Assembly: GCA_008711295.1 (NCBI GenBank)
Contig: VUYV01000045.1
Coordinates: 523,216-587,215 of the forward strand
DNA: 64,000 nucleotides
Direction of reading: 5' to 3'
Source: Anarhynchus alexandrinus
Taxonomy: Eukaryota; Chordata; Aves; Charadriiformes; Charadriidae
In this document: piece by piece, positions 63,285 to 64,000 of the stretch
Position numbering within the stretch: the stretch's first letter is position 1
Layout of the letters: each line of letters begins with the position of its first letter
Translations under genes and position numbers: made by a program
The notes under the pieces: generated by a model
Told to the model about the DNA's origin: nothing
Seen by the model: only the letters and a program-made list of their open reading frames with translations
The model's database searches: none

Positions 63285-64000
63285 CCATGCAATGCTGTGG
63301 TCTTGGGGAAGAGGGGCTGGAAAGCTGCCCAGCGGAGAAGGACCTGGGGGTGTTCGTTGACAGCCAGCTGAATATCAGCTGGCAGTGTGCCCAGGTGACC
63401 AAGAAGGCCAATGGCATCCTGGCTTGTATCAGGAATAGTGTGGCCAGCAGGACTAGGGAAGTGATTGTCCCCCTGTACTTGGCACTGGTGAAGCTGCACT
63501 TCGAATACTGTGTTCGGTTTTGGGTCCATCACTGCTAGAAAGACACTGCGATGCTGGAGCATGTTCAGAGAAGGGCAACGAAGCTGGTGAGGGGTCTAGA
63601 GCACAAGTCTTATGAGGAGCAGCTGAGGGAAGTGGGGTTGTTTAGCCTGGAGAAAAGGAGGCTCAGGAGAGACCTTACTGCTCTCTACAACTACCTGAAA
63701 GGAGGTTGTAGTGAGGTGGGTGTTGGTCTCTTCTCCCAAGTAACAAGTGATAGGACAAGAGGAAATGGCTTCAAGTTGCCCCAGGGGAGGTTTAGACTGG
63801 TTATTAGGAAAAACTTCTTCACTGAAAAGGTTGTCAAGCATTGGAACAGGCTGCCCAGAGAAGTGGTTGAGTCACCATCCCTGGAGATATTTGAAAGACG
63901 TGTAGATGTGGTACTTAGGGAAATGGTTTAGCTGTGGACTTGACAGTGCTAGGTTACTGGTTGGACTCAGTGATCTTAAAGGTCTTTTCCAACCTAAACT
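63285..64000 (+). mobile_element. CR1 LINE, 5'-truncated, continues past the window edge
   Basis: This well-preserved ORF2 C-terminal region reads [19 protein letters not shown], then [40 protein letters not shown] and [20 protein letters not shown], ending at a TAG at 63929. The only break in this long frame is a single in-frame TAG at 63536-63538. The 3' UTR (CAGTGATCTTAAAGGTC, CCAACCTAAACT) reaches the last base of the window, so the tail lies outside. It is the same subfamily as the copies at 13.2 and 46.6 kb. Confidence 0.96.

Noticed and set aside
1..64000. Endogenous retrovirus, CRISPR array, tRNA or rRNA genes, satellite arrays
   Set aside because: None was found by eye: no paired LTR-like ends, no regularly spaced repeats, and no cloverleaf or ribosomal sequence. 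A covariance-model and LTR search would be needed to exclude short or old examples.

Overview
The window reads as bird nuclear DNA. It is AT-rich and gene-poor. Almost all recognisable interspersed repeats are 5'-truncated CR1 LINEs ending in the avian tail (ATTCTATG-like octamers), found on both strands. There is one possible MIR fragment and no Alu- or L1-like material. No bacterial-type operon, CRISPR array, rRNA or tRNA gene was seen.

No complete known gene could be recognised. The best gene evidence is a candidate unnamed multi-exon gene on the + strand. A CpG-rich patch (18680-18914) lies just upstream of an ATG in good context at 18915, and a strong splice donor follows 18939. Two further candidate exons (19156-19246 and 25532-25862) have plausible acceptors and matching intron phases (1, then 2). 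Together they give about 149 uninterrupted codons of Ser/Thr/Lys-rich protein that I do not recognise. Two looser candidate exons lie at 28343-28500 and 55147-55542. If the model is right, most of the window from 19 kb onward would be introns of this gene.

Repeat layout: avian CR1 fragments lie at about 9.0-9.6 (+), 13.2-13.65 (-), 20.95-21.1 (+), 31.9-32.1 (-), 34.3-35.1 (+), 39.9-41.1 (+, reaching into the reverse transcriptase), 41.9-42.3 (+), 46.6-47.1 (+), 61.0-61.4 (-) and 63.3-64.0 kb (+, running off the edge). Three much older CR1-like copies, all antisense, lie at 26.2-27.8, 43.7-45.95 and 48.9-49.15 kb. Simple-sequence features include a 16-unit GCT/AGC repeat (7.1 kb), two poly(C) runs each ending in a single N (19.3 and 47.6 kb), a T-rich tract (3.5 kb), an AT/AC microsatellite with a near-perfect hairpin (56.9 kb), and an 85-bp tandem duplication (48.6 kb).

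The rest is unannotatable single-copy non-coding DNA. Nothing here looks like a novel defence or mobile system. The items most worth checking are the candidate gene, a 97%-identical CR1 inverted pair, and two palindromes near 61.5 and 62.15 kb.
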